Assembly (NCBI GenBank): GCA_964513655.1
Contig: CAZENQ010000130.1
Span: 1-8,052, forward strand
Reading direction: 5' to 3'
From: G020350405 sp964513655
GTDB lineage: Bacteria > Planctomycetota > Phycisphaerae > Sedimentisphaerales > Anaerobacaceae
Length of the DNA: 8,052 nucleotides
Numbering within the stretch: position 1 is the stretch's first letter; each line of letters opens with the position of its first letter. The translations under genes and the position numbers were made by a program. Under the pieces are notes generated by a model, which saw only the letters and a program-made list of their open reading frames with translations, was not told the DNA's origin and made no database searches. This document shows positions 1 to 6,073 of the stretch, in pieces.

Positions 1-238
1 AAAACGCATAAAAGCATCCTATACCATAAAACCGACCTTGTCAAGCAAAAAATCAGAAAATCCGTCCCCATTACCATCAAGAACATTTCATATCCAAAAC
101 ACATATTCTTATCCGCAAGTCCATCCGGCGCCCTGCTATAACTAAGTGCACCCTACTCCGCGATTTGTTACACTTTTTTTCAAAAATTTTGCAAATTTTT
201 CCCCCCTCTGTGTTTTTCGTGCCTAATTTCTCTGCGTA

Positions 239-255
239 ATCTGCGTCTAAAAATC
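239..255 (+). repeat. Dispersed repeat ATCTGCGTCTAA(A/G)AATC, copy 1
   Basis: This 17-base element matches 2314-2330 at 16 of 17 positions. In both places it is preceded by a partial copy of itself (CTGCG-TAAT or CTGCG-AA just upstream) and by a TTCGTG-type word (215-221 and 2282-2297). The shared word order suggests a longer degraded composite repeat. Its function is unknown. Confidence 0.65.
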
Positions 256-261
256 AATTAA

Positions 262-309
262 ATCCGCATGCGCCTCCACCCCGGCCACCAATTTTTCAAA
301 AATTTTTAC
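262..309 (+). repeat. About 48-base dispersed repeat, copy 1
   Basis: This segment and 1917-1966 are imperfect direct copies. Both read ATCCG(TG)CATGCGC, then a C-rich step, then CCCCGGCCACCAATTTT, then CAAAAA or CCAAAAAA, then TTTTTAC. Differences are a few substitutions and small indels. The two copies flank the serine hydrolase gene (403-1779) in the same orientation, which could allow recombination or mark the boundaries of an inserted segment. No coding role is evident. Confidence 0.75.
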
Positions 310-402
310 AAAAAATGATGAACGTTTTGAACATCCTCTCATTTTGACCTTGCGGCTCTAAGTAGTGGGGGCAAAAGCCTTAGTGTTGCAGATGTGAAAC
401 AA

Positions 403-1779
403 TCAATCTATAGGCGAACCATATAGTTTCTCGCCTGATGGAAATTCGATTGTGATTTGTACAGGATTTCCACTATCGTCGACTCCAAATGATACAGGTG
501 CTTCAACATCCTCTGCGACAAATCTGGTCTTAGAAAGAGGAAGGAGTCGAAACTTTCCCGTTTTGTATTTCATACGACTCTCGATCAACAGACCGTTATT
601 GGTTGATTTTGTAATAATAACTTCAAAGTTACCGACCTTATATGTTTTAACATATCTATCGAGTATATTCGGAGCAAGCTCGACAATGTCAGTACGTTTG
701 AGAGAGTCTTGTATGGGCATCATTTTAGGATGTGGCTTTGCTTCTGACACTTTTGCGGCAAGAACCATATTTAACAATTTCAGACGCTCCGCTTTGTCAA
801 CGTTCTTCTGAGCATATGTGTCTACACGATGGACGAATACTAGGTTTTGTGCTGGTAAAACATCAATTGAGTGACCGCCATAGCCACTGGCTGAATACAT
901 CTTATACTTTTCAGAATCTCCTAATTCGCCAGCCCACCACATATAACCGTATCCGGTGTAGCTGAAATAGGGTTTATCGAAAACAACATGAGGGCTTGTG
1001 CTTTCCTTTGTCCAATTCTTCGGGATAATCTGTTTGTTATTCCATATACCTTCTCGAAGGTAAAGCAAACCAAATCTCGCCATATCTCTGGTGGACATAC
1101 GAAATGGATAACCTGGATGGATTGACCTGTCTGGCTCATATTGATAGTTTGTAAGTTCAAGTCTAAAATCCTGCATATCTAATGGGTCTGCAATTTGTTT
1201 CTTAAACTCCACAAATATCCTTGTATTAGTTTCCTGTTCAAAAATAGTTCCCAACGCGGCAAATCCCCAATTATTGTACCAAAAAAATTCTCCAGGAGGA
1301 TGGCTTCCACGTTTAGGCCTATACTTACTCATCTCTTCGGACTCGTTGGCAGCATCATGGTAAACACCAGACCTAGACGTAAGAAGATCAAACACTCTTG
1401 CATTCTTTTCGGCTTTGGTTAGAGGGGGTTCGTCATCAATATTAAGTGCCGCCAGTGTTACGTTAAGGTTAATATTGCCTTTACCAACATGAATGCCATA
1501 TAATGCACTAAGATAGCTTTTTCTAATGGAATGACACATGTATCGTCTCTCAATATTTCCCCAGGCCGCCAGAACCGTGCCATCGTAAATTACCATAACT
1601 GCGCCAGATCCAATCTCGTTGTAGTACTCCCAGGCCCTTTCTAACTTGCTGGAAGACCATCCTGCCTCTTCTGGTGTGGCATATTGAAGCCACACTTCTT
1701 GAGGATAGCGAACAGTTGTGCAAGATGATGAAAAAACAAAACAACTACTGAACAAAAATAATATCAAGTTACATTTCAT
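403..1779 (-). CDS. Exported serine hydrolase, class C beta-lactamase/EstB-like family
   Basis: The 458-residue product looks like a beta-lactamase-related serine hydrolase (Pfam Beta-lactamase type; esterase, amidase or D-amino peptidase relatives). The N-terminus has a hydrophobic stretch (residues 4-18) ending in SSSC with Cys20. It is an imperfect lipobox, so a lipoprotein or simple secreted protein is likely. The catalytic S-x-x-K is Ser84-Ile-Arg-Lys87. The second motif Y-x-N is Tyr168-Asn-Asn170. The third-motif region is the glycine-rich GYGGHSIDVLP at 299-309, replacing KTG as in esterase/6-aminohexanoate-hydrolase-like members. Residues about 365-458 form a beta-rich C-terminal domain of the kind often appended to this family. 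The start at 1779 is the only one that keeps the signal sequence; the Shine-Dalgarno is weak. The gene sits between repeat-rich gaps and looks more AT-rich than the operon to its right, suggesting independent expression and possibly separate acquisition. The true substrate cannot be told from sequence; antibiotic hydrolysis is not implied. Confidence 0.9.
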   Translation of the reverse strand: MKCNLILFLFSSCFVFSSSCTTVRYPQEVWLQYATPEEAGWSSSKLERAWEYYNEIGSGAVMVIYDGTVLAAWGNIERRYMCHSIRKSYLSALYGIHVGKGNINLNVTLAALNIDDEPPLTKAEKNARVFDLLTSRSGVYHDAANESEEMSKYRPKRGSHPPGEFFWYNNWGFAALGTIFEQETNTRIFVEFKKQIADPLDMQDFRLELTNYQYEPDRSIHPGYPFRMSTRDMARFGLLYLREGIWNNKQIIPKNWTKESTSPHVVFDKPYFSYTGYGYMWWAGELGDSEKYKMYSASGYGGHSIDVLPAQNLVFVHRVDTYAQKNVDKAERLKLLNMVLAAKVSEAKPHPKMMPIQDSLKRTDIVELAPNILDRYVKTYKVGNFEVIITKSTNNGLLIESRMKYKTGKFRLLPLSKTRFVAEDVEAPVSFGVDDSGNPVQITIEFPSGEKLYGSPID

Positions 1780-1800
1780 TGGAATTTCCCATATACCTAC

Positions 1801-1816
1801 TCAGCTACGTCGCTGA
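1801..1816. promoter_or_regulatory. Near-palindrome upstream of the serine hydrolase gene
   Basis: TCAGC at 1801-1805 pairs with GCTGA at 1812-1816 around a central ACGT, with a single mismatched pair (T1806/C1811). It lies about 22 bases before the start codon at 1779 and downstream of the candidate promoter, so it could be an operator or a 5' leader hairpin. A short palindrome like this may arise by chance. Confidence 0.25.
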
Positions 1817-1830
1817 ACCTCTTTTCCAAT

Positions 1831-1858
1831 AGAATATCAAAGTTGCCTTGAAAATCAA
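1831..1858 (-). promoter_or_regulatory. Candidate sigma70-type promoter for the serine hydrolase gene
   Basis: On the minus strand TTGATT (1853-1858) and TATTCT (1831-1836) are separated by 16 bases, each matching the -35 or -10 consensus at four of six positions. Transcription would begin near 1824 and leave a leader of about 45 bases. This is a consensus match only. It supports the idea that the gene is not part of the upstream operon, whose last gene ends 856 bases away. Confidence 0.35.
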
Positions 1859-1916
1859 CTTTTCTTGTCGGCTCTACCCGATGCCCAAGAGGGCCGCTCA
1901 AAACAAATTTTCAATC

Positions 1917-1966
1917 ATCCGTGCATGCGCTCCCACCCCGGCCACCAATTTTCCAAAAAATTTTTA
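1917..1966 (+). repeat. About 48-base dispersed repeat, copy 2
   Basis: This is the direct imperfect counterpart of 262-309, sharing the CATGCGC start, the CCCCGGCCACCAATTTT core and the A-run/T-run tail. It lies upstream of the serine hydrolase gene, while copy 1 lies downstream, so the two bracket that gene at a distance of about 1.65 kb. Confidence 0.75.
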
Positions 1967-1981
1967 CTCTTTTGTTAATAA

Positions 1982-2016
1982 CGAGTTACGAGAATCGGGC
2001 ATCGAGAATCGAAGGC
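1982..2016 (+). repeat. Five-unit tandem heptamer array, consensus CGAGAAT
   Basis: Five consecutive 7-base units start at 1982, 1989, 1996, 2003 and 2010. The second and fourth units are identical (CGAGAAT), the first differs at its last three bases, the third reads CGGGCAT, and the last is degraded (CGAAGGC). Every unit starts with CG(A/G). The unit size recalls the short tandemly repeated heptamers known from cyanobacteria, but the sequence is not the same and function is unknown. A T-run follows at about 2017-2022. Confidence 0.7.
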
Positions 2017-2138
2017 TTTTTTCGCATCAAACGCGCGCCCTCCTCTACTAATGAGCGGACCCTCTGTCCGTCCGCCATTTGAAAACTAAATATCGAAGAT
2101 CCGGCCGCCCCACCCGCCCCTATATTAAGATAGAGCAA

Positions 2139-2267
2139 CTTTGGCTTCACCAGAGCCGACTACCGGCCAACAGACAAAGTCAACAGGCTAGCGCAGAAGC
2201 TCGCTTCGAGCATAGTTGATGACTTTGCCTGACCCGGCCATTTGCAAAATGGCCCATGAAGCCAAAG
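2139..2267. repeat. Nested imperfect inverted repeat, about 130 bases
   Basis: The ends CTTTGGCTTCA (2139-2149) and TGAAGCCAAAG (2257-2267) are perfect 11-base inverted repeats. Inside them GGCCAACAG-ACAAAGTCAAC (about 2164-2183) pairs imperfectly with GTTGATGACTTTGCCTG...GGCC (about 2215-2239). At the centre GCTCG-CTT-CGAGC forms a short hairpin, and on the right shoulder lies a perfect 8-base hairpin (2236-2254). Such a layered palindrome fits a small non-autonomous mobile element (REP- or MITE-like) or a structured RNA. No transposase is nearby, and no flanking target duplication is obvious to me. Confidence 0.55.
2236..2254. repeat. Perfect 8-base-pair hairpin GGCCATTT-GCA-AAATGGCC
   Basis: GGCCATTT at 2236-2243 and AAATGGCC at 2247-2254 are exact reverse complements around a three-base loop. 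No T-run follows on either strand, so it is not a convincing intrinsic terminator. It is a sub-structure of the larger inverted repeat at 2139-2267. Confidence 0.6.
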
Positions 2268-2313
2268 CCCATTCGTGTCGGTTCGTGTTTATTCGTGGTT
2301 AAAAATCTGCGAA

Positions 2314-2330
2314 ATCTGCGTCTAAGAATC
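2314..2330 (+). repeat. Dispersed repeat ATCTGCGTCTAA(A/G)AATC, copy 2
   Basis: This is the counterpart of 239-255. Here the context is clearer: between 2276 and 2338 the word TTCGTG occurs three times and ATCTGCG twice, giving a run of short internal direct repeats with the TTCGTG words and ATCTGCG words each spaced by about ten bases. Confidence 0.65.
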
Positions 2331-2344
2331 TTCGTGGCTATGAC

Positions 2345-2640
2345 CTAAAAAATGTAAAACGAAACCAATTTTTTAAAATCAAAAACGTAATTAAGCCTTT
2401 GTTACACAAGGGTTTATGAAAGCTAACCAAGCCATGAGCTACGCCGACACGAACCCAATCTCGAAGACCCGGCCGACAAGAACCCCGACCCCTGACCAGG
2501 AACCAAAAAATGGAAAACGAAACCAATTTTCAAAATGCAAAAATGAACATAAACTTTGGCTTAACAAAGGATTACGAAATGAACAGCCTCCCAGACCCGG
2601 CCAACACGTACCCAATCTCGTCCGCGCCCGCCCGCTCAAA
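2345..2640 (+). repeat. Two-copy tandem duplication, period about 158 bases
   Basis: The block starting AAAAAATG(T/G)AAAACGAAA at 2347-2372 recurs at 2505-2530 with 25 of 26 bases identical. The block C(G/A)ACACG(A/T)ACCCAATCTCG at 2445-2463 recurs at 2602-2620 with 17 of 19 identical. Offsets are 158 and 157, so these are the left and right parts of one duplicated unit whose middle has diverged, although traces such as the TT(A)ACA...AAGG...GAAA order remain. Copy two runs up to the stop codon of the GH13-like gene. Confidence 0.75.
2554..2562 (+). repeat. CTTTGGCTT core motif, dispersed copy
   Basis: The nine-base core of the inverted-repeat ends occurs here, at 2139 and at 2696 in direct orientation, and at 2259-2267 inverted. 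Here it is preceded by AA(A) as at 2137 but followed by AACA instead of CACC, so it is only a short relic inside the second tandem unit. Confidence 0.4.
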
Positions 2641-4258
2641 CCAAATTCGTGCCCACCTGTACCTTAGGTATTCTCTCTAAAAAGGAAAGGCGTTTCTTTG
2701 GCTTCACCAAGGCCGACACCAGATGTCGAAGGCTTGAATCCGGGGCACCTTCCCGTCGAGTCGGTCTGACGCGAGCAGTAGATGCGGTCGCCGGCAAGAC
2801 CTGGAAGAAACGGTAACCGTATTCCGGGAGCTCCACCTTGAATGTCTTCTCATAAGCAAAGGTCTGAAGAGTCCTCAGATCAATAAATTGGCTGGCGTTC
2901 ACACCGCTCAAGTTTACGTCAACCGTCCGGGAAGTGTCCTGGAAGTTCAGGACGACCAAAATGCGTTCTGATTTGTCGGCAGCGGTGCATAAGAAGGCGT
3001 AGTATTTATCATCGGCATTTGTTGGCAGTTTTCTGCGGCTACCCAACTGCTGCAGCGCCGGATGCTGGCGCTTGGTGTTCAGAATCCACGTCTCCTCGGC
3101 ATCGGGACTGCCCGCCCTTTGGGTATAGACGAGAATTTCCCCTACCGCAGCCACCGTTGCGCGATACAGGTGGCGCTGACGGGCGTCGGTGTAGTTGCGC
3201 ATGGTCTTATAGGGCACTCCGCCGTGTGCCACGCGCACATCGCGGTACCGGCGCAACACGTCCTCGATGGACCGGGGGTCGCCGGATTTGATGCCCACGT
3301 CGATGGCGTCTTTACCGTCGTCGGTCCACTCTGCGATGCCATAGTCAATAATGCAGTTGTAGTTGCCTTCGGTGATCCAACCGACCCGCTGGCTGCCTTC
3401 GGGTTGTCGGAACGTATTGCCATAACTCTCGATCACATCTGCTATGTGCCGGTTGTTCTTTTCCCAGGTCAGCCCGATGTAGTAGATGGGTGCGTCAATG
3501 GTCAGGCCGTCCAGACCGGTGTCCATCCAGAACCTTACGATTTTTTCGGCTTCCTTCGGCCATTCATCCGAGCCCCAATCGTTCTGCGGCAGGCCTACGA
3601 AACTTCCGTCCGGCTTTTTTGCCTGCCACTTGGCCCAGAAGTAACGGCCGGCCAGTTCACTATATTGCCAGCCCCAGGTTTTTTCCGTGTCCTCGGGTTC
3701 GCGCGGCCAGTTGAAATACGGGTGTTCCGGCGGGATGGGCGCATCGGGGCTATCAGCCCAGATGAACCATTTGGCCTTCTCGCTTTCGGGGTTCTTACAC
3801 GCCTCGATCCAGTCGGGTGCTTCGAGGCTGAAGTAGCCTATATTGATAAAGGCGGTTACCGCCAGTCGCTTGCTGTGGGCAATGCGGATGAATTGCCGGA
3901 AATCATCCATCGTGCCGATTTCAGGGTCTATTCGATAATGATTTGTCGTATCAAGTCCGGAATAGGCATAAAGGCCCTGGGCGGGAGCGAAAATCTCGAT
4001 TGCCTGGAATCCTTCGGCCTTGATCCGGTCGAGTTCTTCCGACGCCTTCGCCGGGTCAATCGAGATTTCGTGCGCATAGCTTCTTCCCTTCTTCAGGGTC
4101 ACGAGCTTGATGCCCGCCGCCGTCTCCCACCATCGGTCCGGAACCAGATGCCTGCCGCCTTCTTCAAAGCTGGGTGGCGCAGCTTCGGCTGTTACCGCCA
4201 AAATCAGTATCGTTGATAACAAACAGACTGTTTTTCGTTTCTTCGGGCTTATGGTCAT
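2636..4258 (-). CDS. Exported GH13-like (alpha-amylase superfamily) glycoside hydrolase with altered motifs
   Basis: The 540-residue product has a signal peptide (residues 1-26, hydrophobic core 12-22, AEA before the mature part) and then an alpha-amylase-type barrel. YRIDPEIGTMDDF (108-120), followed by an AHS-K-R-L strand, corresponds to the start of GH13 barrels. GLDGLTID (248-255) is region II with Asp255 as likely nucleophile. Glu297 in WITEGN is the likely acid/base. NYTDAR (355-360) replaces the region IV N-H-D. The region I DxxxNH motif and the Arg two residues before the nucleophile (here Thr253) are missing, so the substrate may be unusual or activity reduced. A beta-rich C-domain (about 415-488) follows, then an atypical basic tail (490-540) coded partly by repeat-like DNA. 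I chose the Met at 4258: it gives the signal peptide, has AAAGGA upstream and lies 43 bases after the preceding gene. The longer reading from 4411 would overlap that gene by 110 bases. It is the last gene of the probable operon. Confidence 0.8.
   Translation of the reverse strand: MTISPKKRKTVCLLSTILILAVTAEAAPPSFEEGGRHLVPDRWWETAAGIKLVTLKKGRSYAHEISIDPAKASEELDRIKAEGFQAIEIFAPAQGLYAYSGLDTTNHYRIDPEIGTMDDFRQFIRIAHSKRLAVTAFINIGYFSLEAPDWIEACKNPESEKAKWFIWADSPDAPIPPEHPYFNWPREPEDTEKTWGWQYSELAGRYFWAKWQAKKPDGSFVGLPQNDWGSDEWPKEAEKIVRFWMDTGLDGLTIDAPIYYIGLTWEKNNRHIADVIESYGNTFRQPEGSQRVGWITEGNYNCIIDYGIAEWTDDGKDAIDVGIKSGDPRSIEDVLRRYRDVRVAHGGVPYKTMRNYTDARQRHLYRATVAAVGEILVYTQRAGSPDAEETWILNTKRQHPALQQLGSRRKLPTNADDKYYAFLCTAADKSERILVVLNFQDTSRTVDVNLSGVNASQFIDLRTLQTFAYEKTFKVELPEYGYRFFQVLPATASTARVRPTRREGAPDSSLRHLVSALVKPKKRLSFLERIPKVQVGTNLV
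2696..2717 (+). repeat. Copy of inverted-repeat end inside the GH13-like gene
   Basis: These 22 bases match 2139-2160 except at two positions (CTTTGGCTTCACCA(A/G)(G/A)GCCGAC). They lie within the last codons of the GH13-like gene and encode part of its unusual C-terminal tail in the leftward frame. The similarity ends soon after, so this is a partial element. Confidence 0.6.
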
Positions 4259-4301
4259 GTAAGATCGCGTCCTTTCTTCTTCGCATAGGAGCGCAAGGTC
4301 C

Positions 4302-6053
4302 TCAGAAGGGCGGCAGTTCACCTTCGGGTCGTGGTGTTCGCCATAGCGTTTCGTCTCTGTCAAAAGTCGTTCGACTTTCGATGGCGATTTGCTTAAAGTA
4401 TGCCCATTCATTCGACCAGAACCTGCTCGGTTTATTTACCAACTCCAGAGTGATGGTTTTACCGGCGTATTCGGAAAGGTCAACCACTACATTTATCCAA
4501 GGCTCCTTGACAACATCCCAGCTGTATAACTCTCTGCCATTTGCTTTGACGATTAGCGTGTAGCCGCCTCTTGGGTCGTGTCCGACCTTTAGCCGCAGAA
4601 GGGTCTGCAGACCGGCGGGGATGTCTACCCGCTTTGTCAGCGTGCATTCCGTGTCCTTGTCGGGTGGATAAGTAACAAAGACATTGCGTCTGCCGTTGAC
4701 TAATTGGAGCAGGCCGAGACTGCTTTTGGGGGTGACCTTCCAGCCCGGGGCATATTTACTGAATTCGGTCAGGGCTGAGGGGCCGGTGCCGCGAATTTGT
4801 GCGAGCTCTTCGGTGGTGAAGCGGCTGTTAGTCGTTGGGCCTGGGTTGCGCGAATCCTGCGGTTCGCTCGGTTTGGGCTGCTGGATTGGAATAAGAAAAA
4901 TCTCTTGACCATTGTCGTCTTTTTCTATCCTGCCGCCTGCGTTTACAATCACCCGGCGAGCAATTTTTTCTGTCAGGTCTAATACGTCGGCGAGTGTGTA
5001 CTGGAAGAGAAGCGGGTCCTCGACCTGGCTAAAAACTCTCCTTTCGTCTATTGAGGTAAATCGGCTGGGCAGTTTTGAAAAGCCGATTGTCGTAAACAGG
5101 ACACCCGCTGAGTTGGAAGGATTACAATCGCAATCATGACCGCCTCGTAGAGAACAGATGATGGTCTTGTCGAGGTCGCGCTGGCCGTAGAGAAGCCCGG
5201 TCACAATAAAAGCGCCGTTAAGTTTGACGTCCATGTTCAATGTTTCCAGCCCCTTCCACTTCCAGTCCATCCAGTTGTATTCTTGGTTTCGGAAATATTT
5301 TTCGTCTATTAATCGGCATGCTCTTTCCCAGTCATCGGGGTATTCTTTATACCAGCTTAGTACATCGCGAACCATTTCTGCGAATGTGCTTTGTTGAGGA
5401 ATAGCCTTTAGTGCAGCTTCGACAATCACGACCGGGTCATCCTCGAAAAAGGCCTCACAATACATCGCGCCGACAAATTGACCTGCGTAGATGCCATCAG
5501 CGTAATGGCGTATGGAGCCCAACTGCTCTCCCAGGGCGATGGTTACACTTGGCAGGCCCGGCGCAATAAGGCCGGTGACATCGGCAGAAATCTGGTAACC
5601 GAGGCCGTCGGCATGATTGCGGAACTTAGGATGGCCGCTGTCCGGCGGAGCCAGGCCCGAGACGAATGCGGAACGACTACCACGGGCGAATTCGAAATCA
5701 TAGCCAGCACGGTCGATGGCTGCCTGTCGGCTGGTGATTGTTAAGCCGTGTTTGTCTATCGAGCGCAGATAACCAATATCGAGATAGAGGTCATCCTGGG
5801 TAAAACCGCCGTTGACCATATTCGGTTTCCATCGGGGCACCATGGATTCGGGGACGGCCCTGCCGTAGTATCGAAACTCAATCGGGTATCCCCACGCAAC
5901 GCCCGCCATTTGCCCGACCCAGCCGGCTTTCATTTTGTCGCGGTACTCTGCAACCGACAGCCTGCGGAACTTCTGCTGCTCACCGAAAGCGAATGAAGTA
6001 TGTACAGCAATCGTCAAGGACCCAAGTATGAGTTGTAAAAGCAACGTGCGCAT
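4302..6053 (-). CDS. Exported ADP-ribosylglycohydrolase-family protein (copy 2 of a tandem pair)
   Basis: The 583-residue product has a signal peptide (about 1-22, likely cut after SFA) and then an all-helical domain of the ADP-ribosylglycohydrolase/DraG-like family (about 29-375). Metal-site motifs are visible as Q86-D87-D88 and, far downstream, G304-G-H-D307-C-D309-C310-N. Typical members have TDD and DxDT, so both threonines are replaced here, by Gln and Cys. The segment APPDSGHPKF...HAD (135-149) and the WVGQMAG start are shared with the paralogue at 6074-7777; roughly half of all positions agree by eye. A linker (about 390-430, with NSRFT) leads to a second domain (about 435-560) with GHDP (491-494) and VDLSEYAG (524-531) that looks like a galactose-binding-type beta-sandwich. 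The probable reaction is hydrolysis of an N- or O-glycosidic bond to ribose or a related sugar outside the cytoplasm; the substrate is unknown. No Shine-Dalgarno precedes the start, and the 20-base gap suggests translational coupling to the upstream gene. Confidence 0.85.
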   Translation of the reverse strand: MRTLLLQLILGSLTIAVHTSFAFGEQQKFRRLSVAEYRDKMKAGWVGQMAGVAWGYPIEFRYYGRAVPESMVPRWKPNMVNGGFTQDDLYLDIGYLRSIDKHGLTITSRQAAIDRAGYDFEFARGSRSAFVSGLAPPDSGHPKFRNHADGLGYQISADVTGLIAPGLPSVTIALGEQLGSIRHYADGIYAGQFVGAMYCEAFFEDDPVVIVEAALKAIPQQSTFAEMVRDVLSWYKEYPDDWERACRLIDEKYFRNQEYNWMDWKWKGLETLNMDVKLNGAFIVTGLLYGQRDLDKTIICSLRGGHDCDCNPSNSAGVLFTTIGFSKLPSRFTSIDERRVFSQVEDPLLFQYTLADVLDLTEKIARRVIVNAGGRIEKDDNGQEIFLIPIQQPKPSEPQDSRNPGPTTNSRFTTEELAQIRGTGPSALTEFSKYAPGWKVTPKSSLGLLQLVNGRRNVFVTYPPDKDTECTLTKRVDIPAGLQTLLRLKVGHDPRGGYTLIVKANGRELYSWDVVKEPWINVVVDLSEYAGKTITLELVNKPSRFWSNEWAYFKQIAIESRTTFDRDETLWRTPRPEGELPPF

Positions 6054-6073
6054 AATTCTGGCTGACAGCAGTA

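Larger units (their letters stand above)
1..402. other. Intergenic region without a supported gene
   Basis: I see no credible coding region here. The stretch is AT-rich, with homopolymer runs of T, A and C around 170-215. Its right part (about 210-312) carries repeat units that recur in the 1780-2635 gap: the ATCTGCGTCTAA motif at 239-255 and the CCCCGGCCACCAATTTT motif at 262-309. The segment 360-402 lies directly downstream of the leftward serine hydrolase gene. It contains a weak imperfect hairpin (CTAAG at about 358-362 pairing with CTTAG at about 378-382, GGC-AAAA-GCC inside), but no clean stem plus T-run follows in the leftward direction, so I do not call a terminator. Confidence 0.6.
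1780..2635. other. 856-base repeat-mosaic gap between two leftward genes
   Basis: No open frame here looks like a real protein. The short frames on both strands (for example 2416-2667 plus and 1848-2051 plus) run through repeats, have low-complexity proline- and arginine-rich translations and lack ribosome sites. The gap holds a promoter candidate (1831-1858), a copy of the 48-base dispersed repeat, a heptamer array, a hairpin at 2056-2070 (CGGAC-CCTCT-GTCCG), a large nested inverted repeat, a TTCGTG/ATCTGCG composite repeat and a tandem duplication. The word GACCCGGCC recurs at 2231, 2466 and 2594, with GATCCGGCC at 2099. Confidence 0.7.

Noticed and set aside
403..1779. Antibiotic-resistance beta-lactamase
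   Set aside because: The third motif is glycine-rich rather than KTG, and the sequence looks closer to esterase-like relatives, so resistance cannot be inferred.
1848..2051. 67-codon plus-strand frame
   Set aside because: It passes through the dispersed repeat and the heptamer array, so its openness is explained by repeat content.
2236..2254. Intrinsic terminator for the operon
   Set aside because: The stem is perfect, but no T-run follows on the minus strand and it lies about 380 bases past the stop codon.
1980..2640. Possible CRISPR array
   Set aside because: The repeats are of several unrelated kinds, with no constant repeat-spacer rhythm and no cas genes in the window.
2416..2667. 83-codon plus-strand frame in the repeat gap
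   Set aside because: It runs across the tandem duplication and into the end of the GH13-like gene. The translation is low-complexity proline- and arginine-rich, and I see no convincing ribosome site.
3062..4216. 384-codon open frame on the plus strand
   Set aside because: It lies entirely antisense to the well-supported GH13-like gene and its translation shows no recognisable domain. Long antisense frames are common opposite GC-rich coding sequence.
4259..4411. Longer N-terminus of the GH13-like gene starting at 4411
   Set aside because: It would overlap the preceding gene by 110 bases and bury the signal peptide. The Met at 4258 has an AAAGGA site upstream and a clear export signal.
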